Assembly: GCF_004916905.1 (NCBI RefSeq)
Contig: NZ_SDLV01000029.1
Coordinates: 62,001 to 126,000 of the forward strand
DNA from: Chryseobacterium candidae
Lineage (GTDB): Bacteria > Bacteroidota > Bacteroidia > Flavobacteriales > Weeksellaceae
DNA: 64,000 nucleotides
Reading direction: 5' to 3'
Within the stretch, counting starts at the first letter, position 1. Each line of letters opens with the position of its first letter. The notes beneath the pieces are model-generated. The model had not been told where the DNA came from. It was given only the letters and a program-made list of their open reading frames with translations, and did not search any database. The position numbers and the translations under genes are program-made. Below are positions 1 through 9,149 of this stretch, piece after piece.

Positions 1-29
1 CTTTCATTAATAAAATCCAAAAAAAAAAT

Positions 30-2759
30 ATGAAAAAAAAGACTTACTTATGCATGGCCTTAGTAGGCTTAGGGGTGCAATCCCTGTTTGGCCAGAATTT
101 CTGGGAAAAAACAAAAATCAACGAGAGGGAAGTTATTGAGTCCAAAAAAAACATCGGACTCGATTATTCTAAAGCGTATACTTTAGATATTGATCAGTTA
201 CGGTCTGTTTTGAAATCTGCGCCTCAATCAAAAACAGGAATGGCAGTTTCTTCCCATGTAACCATTGAAATTCCAACAGTGGAAGGAGGTTTTGAAAAAT
301 ATACAGTATATGAGGCATCCAATATGTCTCCCAAACTTGCGGAAAAGTTCCCGGATATTAGGTCCTACAGAGGAGTATCAACAAGAGACAAAGGGAATAC
401 AATCAGTTTTGGAATTTCACACAAAGGTATCAAAATGATCTTATTTTCAAGAGATCAAAAACCGGTAGTTATAGAACCTGTAGTATCAGACGGATCAGTG
501 TATCTTGTAAGTCCTGCTGTTGCGGAGCAGCTTCCGTTGGAAAAGGGATGGACCTGCAAAGTTAACGATGCTTCGGTGAATAAAAACGTAAACTTCGTTA
601 CGGATAACACAGATGACAGAAAATTCAGAACCTATAGGCTGGCGGTTTCCGTAGATGGAGAATTTAGTGCTTATCACGGAGGAACTATTGCCAATTCTCT
701 CGCTGCAGTAAACGATCTGATGAGTTACATCAATCCGGTTTATGAAAGAGATCTGTCAATTCACATGAACCTGATTGATAACAATGATGCTGTGATTTTT
801 CTGGATGCAGCTTCAGATCCGTATAACAGTGCCTACAATCTTAGCAATGACGTTCAGACTACACTTACCAACACCATAGGAGAAACAAATTATGATATAG
901 GAATTATTTTTACCAACCAGGCGGAAGGAGGAAATGCAGGAATGATTGCTTCAGTATGCCGGAACAGTCAGGGATTGGTAAACGGACAGGTTGATAAGAA
1001 AAAAGGAAGCGCCTATGCAGGGCCCGTGAACGGAACCGGACCCCAGGGATATATTTATGCGATGGTCATTGCTCACGAAATGGGGCATCAGTATGGAGCC
1101 AACCATACCTTTTCCAGACCGGAGAATTTAGACTTGGGTATTTTTGGGTCATCGCCTGAAACCGGAGCTAACAGAGAGCCGGGAAGCGGAACCACTATTA
1201 TGGCATATGCGGGAGTAACCGCAACCCATGACGTAATGGATAAACACAGTGATCAGTTTTTACATTACAGCATCAGCCAGATCAATAATTATATAAAAAC
1301 AACAACCTGCGCAACAAGTATTGGTTTAACGAACAATCCACCAACGGTTAATGCCGGGTCAGATTATACCATTCCAAAAGGAACGGCATTCAAACTTACG
1401 GCTGCAGCAAGCGATCCGGATAACAACAGCATTACATATTCATGGGAGGAAGCCGATATTTCGCCCCCTAATCCGCCTTTTACATTCGGAGACTATACTT
1501 TTCCAGATCGTAACTCTACAACAACTCCCAATTTCAGAGTTTACTCTCCGGTTTCAAGCCCGGTAAGGTATTTTCCACCTCTGAATGAAGTGTTGGACGG
1601 AAGTCTTTACAGTACCTGGAATATGGTCTCCGATGTAGCAAGGAATATGAAGTTCATAAGTCTGGTAAGGGACAACTCTACAGAAGGTGGCCAGACCGCT
1701 ACAGATGAAGCAATTGTAAGTGTTGATACCAGTACAGGGCCGTTTAAAGTAACTTCCATTTCTCTGAATCAGAACTATCCTTCAGGAAGTAGCCATCAGC
1801 TCCAGTGGAATGTTAACGGAACAAATGCTGCCCCTATCAACACGCAGATGGTTAATATCCTGATTTCAACAGATGGAGGAAGCACATTCACAACATTGGT
1901 TGCCAATACCGCAAATGATGGGCAGGAAACCATTACCATTCCTTCCATTCCTTCCCAGAAAGCGTATATTATCGTAGAATCTGTAGGAAATATATTCTAT
2001 GCTGCAAGTCCTGCTTTTGCAATAAATCACAACGTCACTTTGACATGTAATCAGTATCCTGCGAATGGGACATTTGCGATAGCTCCCAATGCACCTGCCA
2101 ATATTCCAATCAATATTCCTGTAACCAATACTATTGAAGATATTAATGTGGTAATGGACTTATCATATACCAATTTAGAAAATCTGGTATTAACGCTTAG
2201 AGGACCTAATGATCAACAGAATCAGATATTCTTGTACAGCAATTGTCCGGGAGTCAGCATTCTGAAGGCTACCTTTGATCAGGAAGGTCAGTCTTTACCA
2301 ATGAACTGTAATAACCTGAATGCTAGCCCGAATACAAGAATAGAACCTATCAGGCTTGATCTTACCAGGTATTATGGACAAAATCCTAACGGAAACTGGA
2401 CAATCAGAGCTTTAGATTTGGTGAATAATTCCACGGCTTCTGGAAATGTGAATGCAGCGGCTATAGAACTTTGTACAAGATTAGCTACGTCTACGAGTTT
2501 AGCCGTAAAAGACATTGGACTTGAAAAAGATGATTTCCAGATCTATCCGAACCCATCCAACGGAAGGTTTAATATTCTCATGAAAGATAAAACTACCGGA
2601 ACGGCACATATTTTTGATATGTCCGGAAGATTGCTCCACACACAGGAAAAAGTAGGCAATGAAAGTAAAATAGATCTTACAGGTTTTGCCAAAGGAAATT
2701 ATATGATAGTGATTGAAGCCGGAACTAAAAAGCTTGCGAAAAAGATCATTATCAAATAG
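30..2759 (+). CDS. Secreted reprolysin-like (M12B) metalloprotease with T9SS type A sorting domain
   Basis: Predicted secreted zinc endopeptidase. Residues 1-21 form a signal peptide. The extended zinc site HEMGHQYGANH sits at residues 349-359 (His349, Glu350, His353, His359) and is followed by a Met-turn (TIMAYAG), as in reprolysin-like metzincins. An Ig/PKD-like segment follows at about 445-560, a proprotein-convertase P-domain-like region at about 670-800, and a C-terminal type A sorting domain (YPNPSNGRFNI...) from about 825. The segment from 22 to about 200 is probably an inhibitory propeptide. By family knowledge the sorting domain directs outer-membrane passage through the type IX system, whose gldKLMN and porZ genes are also in this window. 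The substrate is unknown. A hairpin terminator follows the stop. Confidence 0.93.
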   Translation: MKKKTYLCMALVGLGVQSLFGQNFWEKTKINEREVIESKKNIGLDYSKAYTLDIDQLRSVLKSAPQSKTGMAVSSHVTIEIPTVEGGFEKYTVYEASNMSPKLAEKFPDIRSYRGVSTRDKGNTISFGISHKGIKMILFSRDQKPVVIEPVVSDGSVYLVSPAVAEQLPLEKGWTCKVNDASVNKNVNFVTDNTDDRKFRTYRLAVSVDGEFSAYHGGTIANSLAAVNDLMSYINPVYERDLSIHMNLIDNNDAVIFLDAASDPYNSAYNLSNDVQTTLTNTIGETNYDIGIIFTNQAEGGNAGMIASVCRNSQGLVNGQVDKKKGSAYAGPVNGTGPQGYIYAMVIAHEMGHQYGANHTFSRPENLDLGIFGSSPETGANREPGSGTTIMAYAGVTATHDVMDKHSDQFLHYSISQINNYIKTTTCATSIGLTNNPPTVNAGSDYTIPKGTAFKLTAAASDPDNNSITYSWEEADISPPNPPFTFGDYTFPDRNSTTTPNFRVYSPVSSPVRYFPPLNEVLDGSLYSTWNMVSDVARNMKFISLVRDNSTEGGQTATDEAIVSVDTSTGPFKVTSISLNQNYPSGSSHQLQWNVNGTNAAPINTQMVNILISTDGGSTFTTLVANTANDGQETITIPSIPSQKAYIIVESVGNIFYAASPAFAINHNVTLTCNQYPANGTFAIAPNAPANIPINIPVTNTIEDINVVMDLSYTNLENLVLTLRGPNDQQNQIFLYSNCPGVSILKATFDQEGQSLPMNCNNLNASPNTRIEPIRLDLTRYYGQNPNGNWTIRALDLVNNSTASGNVNAAAIELCTRLATSTSLAVKDIGLEKDDFQIYPNPSNGRFNILMKDKTTGTAHIFDMSGRLLHTQEKVGNESKIDLTGFAKGNYMIVIEAGTKKLAKKIIIK

Positions 2760-2788
2760 AAGTACACCTATATTATTTTTAGTGATTC

Positions 2789-2823
2789 TTGGATGGCCCT
2801 GATTTCAGGGCTATCCAATTTTA
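2789..2823 (+). terminator. Rho-independent terminator of the metalloprotease gene
   Basis: A 13-bp stem (2789-2801 with 2806-2818, one G-T wobble) and a 4-nt loop are followed by TTTT. It begins 29 nt after the protease stop codon. Confidence 0.85.
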
Positions 2824-2900
2824 TAGCGAGAAAAAACTGCAGATTCAAAAATAATGAAATAGAACTTTTATCATAATAATGGCAGAATTGATTTATTAAA

Positions 2901-3705
2901 TAACGTGAGTTCGATGTAATGAAAGTAGTATGAAGATTTGCAAAAAAGCGAAAGATTTAGTAAGTTAAAGTTATGGATTACAAATAATTAAACTAAATCT
3001 TTGCCTGTATTTTGTTCTAATAAAATTACTGAAATTTTCTGCAAAGTTGATGATTTTTGCAAAGAATTTATTCCAGTTTGGGAAAAAGCCATGATTTCTA
3101 CGAAAAAAAGGAACAGGAAATTTACGATGTCTGTTTCGGAAGTGATGACCATCCAGATCCTTTTCCATCTTTCCGGATATAGAGAGTTCAAGTCCTTTTA
3201 TTTGGGGTATGTGTAAAAATTCATGAAAGAGTATTTCCCCAAAACAATAAGCTACAACAGAATGGTAGAGCTGAAAAAACAAAGCTTTATGCCCATGAGT
3301 ATTTTCCTGAAAAGTGAGAATCTATCCGATTGTACCGGGATCAGTTTTGTAGATAGTACACCTTTGAGGGTGTGCCACAACAGGAGGATTCTATGATCAC
3401 TGCCGGAAATGCAGATGACAGAAATCCACTTCAATATAAACGCTTCATTAAAAAGCTTTATGGGAAAGTTTTTGGGGATAAAGGATATATCTCAAAAGAG
3501 CTTTTTCAAAATCTTTTTTCTCAGGGTATTCATCTGGTAACAAAGCTTAAAAAGAATATGAAAACAAAATCTCTAACCCCAATGTTTGATGCCTATATGA
3601 TACGCAAAAGAGCTATTGTGGAAACCATCTTTGACCAGCTTAAAAACAATTTTGTAGATACTAAACAACTGTATTTATTTCATTAATTATATCGAACTCA
3701 TGTTA
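2901..3705 (+). mobile_element. Decayed IS982-family insertion sequence
   Basis: The element is bounded by imperfect terminal inverted repeats: 2901-2917 (taacgtgagttcgatgt) and the complement of 3689-3705 (taacatgagttcgatat), 15 of 17 positions identical. The inside encodes pieces of an IS982-type DDE transposase. Total length is about 805 bp, shorter than an intact IS982 element (around 1 kb), which agrees with the internal and 3' deletions seen in the transposase. I found no convincing target-site duplication, so flanking sequence may also have been lost. Just beyond the right end lies a fragment that looks like a broken PqqD-like gene. Confidence 0.85.
3001..3686 (+). pseudogene. IS982 transposase, broken by a stop, an internal deletion and a truncated C-terminus
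   Basis: Reading from 3001 gives an IS982-like N-terminus. An in-frame TAA at 3214-3216 interrupts it, after which the same frame continues (KFMKEYFPKTISYNRMVELK) to FVDSTPLRVCHNRR, which holds the first catalytic Asp. Homology then jumps into another frame (ITAGNADDRNPL, GDKGYISKELF, RAIVETIFDQLKN) with the second Asp and the Glu. Family members have about 40 more residues at the jump (the glycine/tryptophan-rich WFFGFKLH region), so a deletion with frameshift is likely. After QLKN the normal tail is replaced by a short run ending at 3686. No active transposase can be made. Confidence 0.85.
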
Positions 3706-3710
3706 AAATA

Positions 3711-3852
3711 AATTATATAGTTTGGAATTTATTAAATGATAATGTTAATATTCGTGATGTGGAAGAATTTCTTAGAGAAGAATATAAATGATTCAACTAA
3801 GCCAGATTTCAGAAAACTTTTAAGTGCATATGACTATAAAAAATATTCTTAA
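3711..3852 (+). pseudogene. Frameshifted 3' fragment resembling a PqqD-family protein
   Basis: Directly right of the IS end, one frame reads VWNLLNDNVNIRDVEEFL followed by REEYK and stops at 3789-3791. A +1 shift continues as NDSTKPDFRKLLSAYDYKKYS to a TAA at 3850-3852. The pattern (aromatic-leucine-rich helix, then an acidic helix ending in a Leu/Tyr-rich tail) resembles the winged-helix C-terminal half of PqqD-like peptide chaperones. The N-terminal half is absent, presumably lost with the IS insertion. The family call rests on a short stretch and is tentative. That this is decayed coding sequence is more secure than its name. Confidence 0.4.
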
Positions 3853-4319
3853 AGCAAAATATTTATGAAAATTATTCCCACTTTCGCTTTTCATTTAATT
3901 TTTTGAGCTTAATCATTTTATAGCTACAGTACGAAAATATCTCAATGAAACCAATATTTATAAATCATTAAAAATCAATACTATAAATAAATCAATAATA
4001 TATTTGAGTAATTTTTGAGGGTATAGAAAAGCCAAAAAAAGCTTTTGTTATGTGTTACTTTGCATCAGAAACACAGAATATCAGGATTTGTAAAATAATA
4101 TGTAATAAGATGATTGAAATTAAATTTTAAATTGAATATTTCAAGTAGGAATTAGTACTAAAATTTCCAAATAAATTTTTATAAAAATTATATAAAAAAT
4201 CATCACAGTTAAAAAACTCCTTCATATTCTAAAGGTGCATAAAATTTTGATTTAACACTTTGTTTAAATTTTTTAAAGCACCTTAGAAAACACTATATAT
4301 AAAAAAAAATATACATTTT
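3853..4319. other. AT-rich non-coding stretch upstream of the repeat protein gene
   Basis: No credible reading frame or RNA gene seen. The stretch is very AT-rich with many short A and T runs. It must contain the promoter for the gene at 4320, but I could not find a clear TAnnTTTG box. Confidence 0.5.
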
Positions 4320-5798
4320 ATGAAAAAGACAATTTTTTCAGCAGTACTTTTTTTAAGTATTACTGCTATCTATCATGCACAAAGTACAGGTTTTGTAGGA
4401 ATTAATACAACTACACCTAGAACTACACTTGATGTTACGGCATCTAATGACCCGACAAAATCAGACGGAGTATTAGTTCCACGTATGACAACCGCTCAGC
4501 TTGAAAGTAAAAATACAGCTTATGATATCGCGCAAAATGGAACTTTAGTATTTGTTACAAGTGGCACGGGTACTCCCTCCACGAAAACGGAACTAATAAC
4601 ACAGTCTGGTTTTTATTATTATGATGCAACTACTAGCCGTTGGACTCCTTTAAAATCTTTTGCTGTACCACCATCAAGTACAACTGCGAGTAATGGACTA
4701 TCAATGGTAGGTACTGATGTTCAATTGGGAGGAACACTGAATAAAGATACAAATATTGCAGGCAGTAATAAATTAACATTCTCTGCTCCATTACAAGTAA
4801 CAAGTGGTACTCCTGGAGCTGGAAAGGTACTAACATCCGATGCTACGGGTAATGCTACTTGGGGTACATTGCCTGCTGCTACAGTTACCACAGCCAACAA
4901 CGGATTAACAATGAACGGTACAACTACACAATTGGGTGGAGCTTTAACTCAGGCTACCAATATTACAGGAGCAAGCAGACTAACATTAGCAACTCCTACT
5001 ACCGTATCCGGAGCCTTACAAATAAGTAGCGGGACACCTGGTGCAGGCAAGATACTAACATCCGATGCTACAGGTAATGCTACTTGGGGTACATTGCCTG
5101 CTGCTACAGTTACCACAGCCAACAACGGATTAACAATGAACGGTACAACTACACAATTGGGTGGAGCTTTAACTCAGGCTACCAATATTACAGGAGCAAG
5201 CAGACTAACATTAGCAACTCCTACTACCGTATCCGGAGCCTTACAAATAAGTAGCGGGACACCTGGTGCAGGTAAGATACTAACATCCGATGCCAGCGGA
5301 AATGCTTCTTGGGAGCAGCCAAATGTATTTCGAACCCCATTATTCCCAAATTCTAGCGGATTCAGCTACAACGGACCTTTAGTGTCTGGTATTAATAGTG
5401 GGATTTCTATTACACTGCCTCCCAATTCCACATGGATTATACATATACAACAATTAATACGATTTAACAGAGCTTTAAAAGTATATCAATCAGGTACTAA
5501 TATACTGAGTGAAGGAGTTTGGGTGAGATTCCATTGGTCTGACAGTACTAATGGAAATGCGTCTTCTGATATTCTTGCGGGAAGGTTAATTTCCGCAGCC
5601 TGTTATCCTGGACCTAATTATCATATGCTTAATGGTGAGACAATTATTAAAAATAATTCTGCAGTGTCTAAAAGCTATTATCTAACAACAGCTACCATTG
5701 ATACAGCTTCTTTGGATACTACTAATCCGATTACATTTAATGGCTTATTTTTTGCCTGGAGTGAAAATACTCTTTATGCACTTCCTTCTAATAATTGA
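4320..5798 (+). CDS. Secreted fibre-like repeat protein of unknown function
   Basis: A 492-residue protein with a signal peptide (about residues 1-20). After it comes a conserved N-terminal block (STGFVGINTTTPRTTLDV ... GVLVPRMTT) that I recognise from surface or tail-fibre-like proteins of flavobacteria. The middle holds a Thr/Gly/Ala-rich repeat of 75 residues, present as two nearly identical copies plus a diverged earlier copy (about residues 120-175). The C-terminal part (from about 340) is non-repetitive and predicted to be beta-rich. No T9SS sorting domain is visible, so the route to the surface is unclear. Function unknown; adhesin or fibre-like role is inference from the repeats. Confidence 0.75.
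   Translation: MKKTIFSAVLFLSITAIYHAQSTGFVGINTTTPRTTLDVTASNDPTKSDGVLVPRMTTAQLESKNTAYDIAQNGTLVFVTSGTGTPSTKTELITQSGFYYYDATTSRWTPLKSFAVPPSSTTASNGLSMVGTDVQLGGTLNKDTNIAGSNKLTFSAPLQVTSGTPGAGKVLTSDATGNATWGTLPAATVTTANNGLTMNGTTTQLGGALTQATNITGASRLTLATPTTVSGALQISSGTPGAGKILTSDATGNATWGTLPAATVTTANNGLTMNGTTTQLGGALTQATNITGASRLTLATPTTVSGALQISSGTPGAGKILTSDASGNASWEQPNVFRTPLFPNSSGFSYNGPLVSGINSGISITLPPNSTWIIHIQQLIRFNRALKVYQSGTNILSEGVWVRFHWSDSTNGNASSDILAGRLISAACYPGPNYHMLNGETIIKNNSAVSKSYYLTTATIDTASLDTTNPITFNGLFFAWSENTLYALPSNN
4831..5280 (+). repeat. Two tandem 225-bp in-frame repeats
   Basis: The sequence from 4831 recurs at 5056 and starts again at 5281 (each beginning taacatccga), a period of exactly 225 bp or 75 codons. 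The two full copies are almost identical at DNA level, including synonymous positions, which suggests recent duplication or gene conversion. The third start soon diverges. Confidence 0.95.
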
Positions 5799-6042
5799 TT
5801 TTTATAGTTTTAAATTTTTAAAATGATTTAAATATAGATGATTTAGACTTCAGATAAACTAAGATGTTTTCTCAATGCACATATATATATATAATTTTTG
5901 AGAAAGAGTTATCTTTTTTATTTTGTCTGAAGGTAAAAAAAGAAATTAAATATAACCTAAAAGCTGTGTAAGAAAATACAATGATAATACTCCAATTATG
6001 ATCTTTAAATTTCCTTTTAACCCCTAAAGCTAAATAACAAAC

Positions 6043-6486
6043 ATGGAAATTGAAAATTTTAAAAATATACATTTGGGTAGGCTTTTAAAGCAAAGAGTTG
6101 ATGAATGTGAAATAAGTAATCAGAGAATTTGCAATTTCTTTAAATGTGACTCGATGAATTTTAATCATATTTATAATTCAGAAAGTATTGATGTAATAGA
6201 TCTATTAAAATGGTCAAAATTGTTAGAGTATGATTTCTTTAGATTGTACTCTCAACATCTCATATTGTATTCACCTGCTACAGCCCACTCTGAACTTTCA
6301 AGTAAATTATCAAAAACAAAACTTCCATGCTTTAGGAAAAACATTTATACAAAAGAGTTAATAGATTTTATTATTGAATCATTAAATAATGGCAAAAAAA
6401 CCAAAAATCAAATCATAACTCAATATAAAATTCCTAAGACCACTCTGTATAAGTGGTTAAGTAAATACAATAATGAAAATGAATAA
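6043..6486 (+). CDS. Small helix-turn-helix protein (first of an overlapping pair)
   Basis: 147 residues, Lys/Asn/Ile-rich. The N-terminal half (HLGRLLKQRVDECEISNQRI onward) resembles an XRE-like helix-turn-helix. The last about 40 residues (IIESLNNGKKTKNQIITQYK, then IPKTTLYKWLSKY) resemble the DNA-binding helix-turn-helix of IS3-type transposase OrfA proteins. No catalytic DDE domain follows, so this is more likely a DNA-binding accessory or regulatory protein than a working transposase. Its 3' end overlaps the next gene by 14 bp, which suggests co-translation. It lies in the AT-rich island between the repeat protein and the TPR regulator. Function unknown. Confidence 0.65.
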   Translation: MEIENFKNIHLGRLLKQRVDECEISNQRICNFFKCDSMNFNHIYNSESIDVIDLLKWSKLLEYDFFRLYSQHLILYSPATAHSELSSKLSKTKLPCFRKNIYTKELIDFIIESLNNGKKTKNQIITQYKIPKTTLYKWLSKYNNENE

Positions 6487-6799
6487 GCCTAATTATAAGT
6501 TAATTTATTCAGATATAATAAACGAAAAATATCCTTCAAAAAAGAAACAATGTTCAAATTTTCTTAATAAAGATGAACTTACGGTTTTGGACGTTATTAA
6601 TATCAATAGAATAATATTTGGATCTACAGAAGTTAATGCTAAAGAAAATCAAAAATTTAAAAGTTATGATCAAAATACTATTAGTAGAATATTAACATAT
6701 CAGAAGGAAAATAAGTTTACTAACAGTCAAACGGCAATTGAATTTAAGATGAGTAGAAATACTTTAACTAGTTGGAAAAAGAAGTACTCTATAAAGTAA
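6473..6799 (+). CDS. Small helix-turn-helix protein (second of the pair)
   Basis: 108 residues, Lys/Asn-rich. The C-terminus (NSQTAIEFKMSRNTLTSWKK) is a transposase-OrfA-type helix-turn-helix like the end of the upstream protein, preceded by ISRILTYQKENKF. The start could be either of two in-frame ATGs, 6473 or 6479. The first overlaps the upstream gene by 14 bp, the second by 8 bp. The two proteins share the same C-terminal architecture but are otherwise different. I do not recognise a named family. Confidence 0.6.
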   Translation: MKMNKPNYKLIYSDIINEKYPSKKKQCSNFLNKDELTVLDVININRIIFGSTEVNAKENQKFKSYDQNTISRILTYQKENKFTNSQTAIEFKMSRNTLTSWKKKYSIK

Positions 6800-7047
6800 A
6801 TTCATAAAGTGATTATTTATTTTCTTAAAAAAATTATTTCATTCGATATGAAAAGAATTTTTAAGAAAATTTAGGGATAGATTGCTTTTTAAGCATGATA
6901 TGAATTTTTATAACCCCATTTAGTTGAAACTAAGTAAAGAATGTATTATTAACAATTACGCTATGAATTCCTTTCAAATGGTTACAATTGATTATTACAT
7001 AAAGGTTCTGTGGATTCTAAATTTACAAATGATGATGGACTGAGTAC

Positions 7048-7080
7048 AAAGTGGGATTAAAAATTCCACTTTTGTAACTC
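7048..7080 (+). terminator. Possible terminator hairpin
   Basis: A 9-bp stem (7048-7056 with 7064-7072, one G-T pair) and a 7-nt loop. A T-rich tract begins a little downstream at about 7080, so termination would be weak. Confidence 0.4.
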
Positions 7081-7147
7081 TTTTTTATTTAAAAAATAAA
7101 TTATATTTTTCAATTTTATATTAATTTTTTTTTACATGTTTTTTATT

Positions 7148-7176
7148 AAGATTGTGACTATAATCACAATCTTTTT
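7148..7176 (+). terminator. Terminator-like perfect hairpin
   Basis: AAGATTGTGA (7148-7157) pairs perfectly with TCACAATCTT (7164-7173) over a 6-nt loop and runs into TTT. It sits between the HTH pair and the TPR regulator. It could instead be an operator. Confidence 0.55.
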
Positions 7177-7341
7177 ACTTGTATTTATTTAATTATTATG
7201 ATAATAAAATTTAAAAGTTTATTGAGATAGTATAAATAATGTTAAAAATGAAGAGATCTGATAAACCAGTTTTTTCAATCTAAATTATTATTTTGTTATG
7301 AAATGTCGTAAATTTATAACTAAAAACAAAAATAACCTATA

Positions 7342-8841
7342 ATGTGCATTAAGTTAAAAAAAATCATAGTAATTATAAATAAAAGCCGCCCATTAATACA
7401 TCGTTTATTATCCGTATTTATTTTATTTTTATCAAAAATTTTTTTTTGCCAAAATTCTCCCGCTCAAATTGATTCTTTATATAATACTACATATGAGTAT
7501 AGAAAACAAGGAAAATATAATGAGGCAATAAATTTAAATCTGAAACTGATAGAATATTCAAAATCTCAGAAGTATGCAAAAGGAGCTGCTTATTCAAGTT
7601 ACGAGGTTGGAAATCTCTATTATAATTTGGGAAACTATAAACAAAGTCTAGTTTATTTAGATCAGTCTTTGTCTTATAACAAAGAAGTTAAGAGCCCAGA
7701 GCTTTATTCTAAAATCTACGCTGAAATAGGCAAAAATTATAGCATGCTCTCTTTATTACAAAATGCTATAAACAATTATAATATAGCAGAGCAATGGTCA
7801 TTAAAAGTATCAGATAAGGATAAAAAAGAAAAAACACTTTTTTATATATATAGTTGTAAAGCAGTTAGTTATGAGGCATTGGGCGATTTAAAGGCTTCAA
7901 TTTTGGCTGCAGAAAATGCTTTCAAAATAAAACAAAATGTCATTTCCGCAACGAGATTAGCAAAAAACTATATTCGTTTTAATAACGACTTAGCTAAAGC
8001 CAAAAAATTTTTGGATATAGCAGATAGTTTTATTCAATCAGATTCTAGCGTAACTCCATATGATAGAATAGCATTTCTATATGCAGAGGGGCTATATTAT
8101 AATAAAAATAAAGAATATCAAAAATCTGAAGAATCTTATCTGGAAGCAATTAGTATAGCTAAAAAGTTAAATCGTCCAAATGAGGAAAAAGAACTTTATA
8201 AACTATTATATCAAACTTACAAAGAAGGTAATAAAGATGAAAAATCTCTCTTAGATATTTTAGAAAAGTATACGGTTATCAATGATAGCATGGAAAATGA
8301 AAACAGTAGACTTATAGAAGAACCAATACACACAATAGTTAATGAAAAACAAAAAGAATACAGACAAAATTATAAGTGGCTTTTATACATAGGGATTGTT
8401 ATACTTTCTGTAGTTTCTTTAGTGACTTACAGTTTATTTAAAAGGAGTGAGAATCGTAAAAAAAAGATTATTTTAGAAAAAGAAGAGATTATTTTAAAAA
8501 AGCAAGACGAAGCGCAGGAATTGAAGCAAAAAATAAATGAGTCTTTCTCCGAATTAGTACAATTAGCTGAAAAAAATAGTCCTCAATTTTGGATTAGATT
8601 TCAGGAAGTATATCCCGAATATCTTAGTAAGATGCTTACAGTGAATCCTAAGTTTACGAATGCTGAATTAATTCTTAGTGCCTACATCTATATTGGAATT
8701 TCAAGTAAAGATATTGCTTCATATACATTCAGAAGTTTAAAAACAATTGAGAACATTAGATATTCTTTAAGAAAAAAATTAGGTATTTCTTCTGACGAAA
8801 ATCTAAATGTTTGGCTAAGAGATTATATTAAACTACATTAA
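7342..8841 (+). CDS. TPR-repeat membrane protein with C-terminal LuxR-like helix-turn-helix
   Basis: 499 residues. The N-terminus carries a hydrophobic segment ending near FFCQ (about residues 22-36), then TPR-like repeats to about residue 310 (for example GNLYYNLGNYKQSLVYLDQS). One transmembrane helix lies at about 346-366, a Lys/Glu-rich coiled coil at about 370-400, and a C-terminal helix-turn-helix at about 430-499 (FTNAELILSAYIYIGISSKD, then TIENIRYSLRKKLGI) resembling LuxR/GerE output domains. This layout is common in Bacteroidota as one-component membrane regulators, with the TPR part outside the cytoplasm and the DNA-binding part inside. The target is unknown; the cysteine protease gene downstream is one candidate. 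An inner start at the first Met after the Lys-rich leader is not available, so the start is uncertain. Confidence 0.8.
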   Translation: MCIKLKKIIVIINKSRPLIHRLLSVFILFLSKIFFCQNSPAQIDSLYNTTYEYRKQGKYNEAINLNLKLIEYSKSQKYAKGAAYSSYEVGNLYYNLGNYKQSLVYLDQSLSYNKEVKSPELYSKIYAEIGKNYSMLSLLQNAINNYNIAEQWSLKVSDKDKKEKTLFYIYSCKAVSYEALGDLKASILAAENAFKIKQNVISATRLAKNYIRFNNDLAKAKKFLDIADSFIQSDSSVTPYDRIAFLYAEGLYYNKNKEYQKSEESYLEAISIAKKLNRPNEEKELYKLLYQTYKEGNKDEKSLLDILEKYTVINDSMENENSRLIEEPIHTIVNEKQKEYRQNYKWLLYIGIVILSVVSLVTYSLFKRSENRKKKIILEKEEIILKKQDEAQELKQKINESFSELVQLAEKNSPQFWIRFQEVYPEYLSKMLTVNPKFTNAELILSAYIYIGISSKDIASYTFRSLKTIENIRYSLRKKLGISSDENLNVWLRDYIKLH

Positions 8842-9149
8842 CATCAAAACTATTTTTGTGTGTGCTATAACAAACAATAGATTCGCTACAAACTATGATA
8901 GGGTTTAATTAGCAATAGAAGATACCAGAGAGAAAAATTTGAGAAGTCTGCTCAGCAATCTATAAACTATGCGTTTATCCAGCTGCTTAAATTAGTAAGT
9001 TTTATAATTTCAGGCAATTGAGTTTCTCTGATAATATATTAGCGAACATTTATATGATTAGTATTTACGCAATGCGTAAATTTAGATGTTACCTGCCATT
9101 TTAAGGTAAGACCCAAACAAGTAATATCAAACATTAAATTGAAATTGAC
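8842..9149. other. Intergenic region with a perfect palindrome and a possible coding remnant
   Basis: No intact gene. One frame (8902-9021) reads SAQQSINYAFIQLLKLVSFI near its end and could be the tail of a lost transposase, but the evidence is weak. A perfect palindrome lies at 9063-9081 (listed separately). Confidence 0.5.
9063..9081. promoter_or_regulatory. Perfect 19-bp palindrome upstream of the cysteine protease
   Basis: ATTTACGCA and TGCGTAAAT flank a single central A. It lies 69 bp before the protease start codon, a reasonable place for an operator bound by a dimeric regulator. No regulator is assigned. Confidence 0.45.

Larger units (their letters stand above)
6800..7341. other. Intergenic region with two terminator-like hairpins
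   Basis: No gene supported. Two stem-loops are present (listed separately). A short reading frame ending GSVDSKFTNDDGLSTKWD at about 7057 looks protein-like but has a stop shortly upstream, so it may be a remnant. Confidence 0.5.

Noticed and set aside
2971..3282. Minus-strand frame across the IS982 remnant
   Set aside because: Shadow of the transposase; the plus strand carries the family motifs.
6963..7060. Protein-like fragment ending GSVDSKFTNDDGLSTKWD
   Set aside because: No start, stop just upstream and no recognised family.
8902..9021. Open frame ending SAQQSINYAFIQLLKLVSFI that could be a transposase tail
   Set aside because: Too short and no family motif I can name with confidence.
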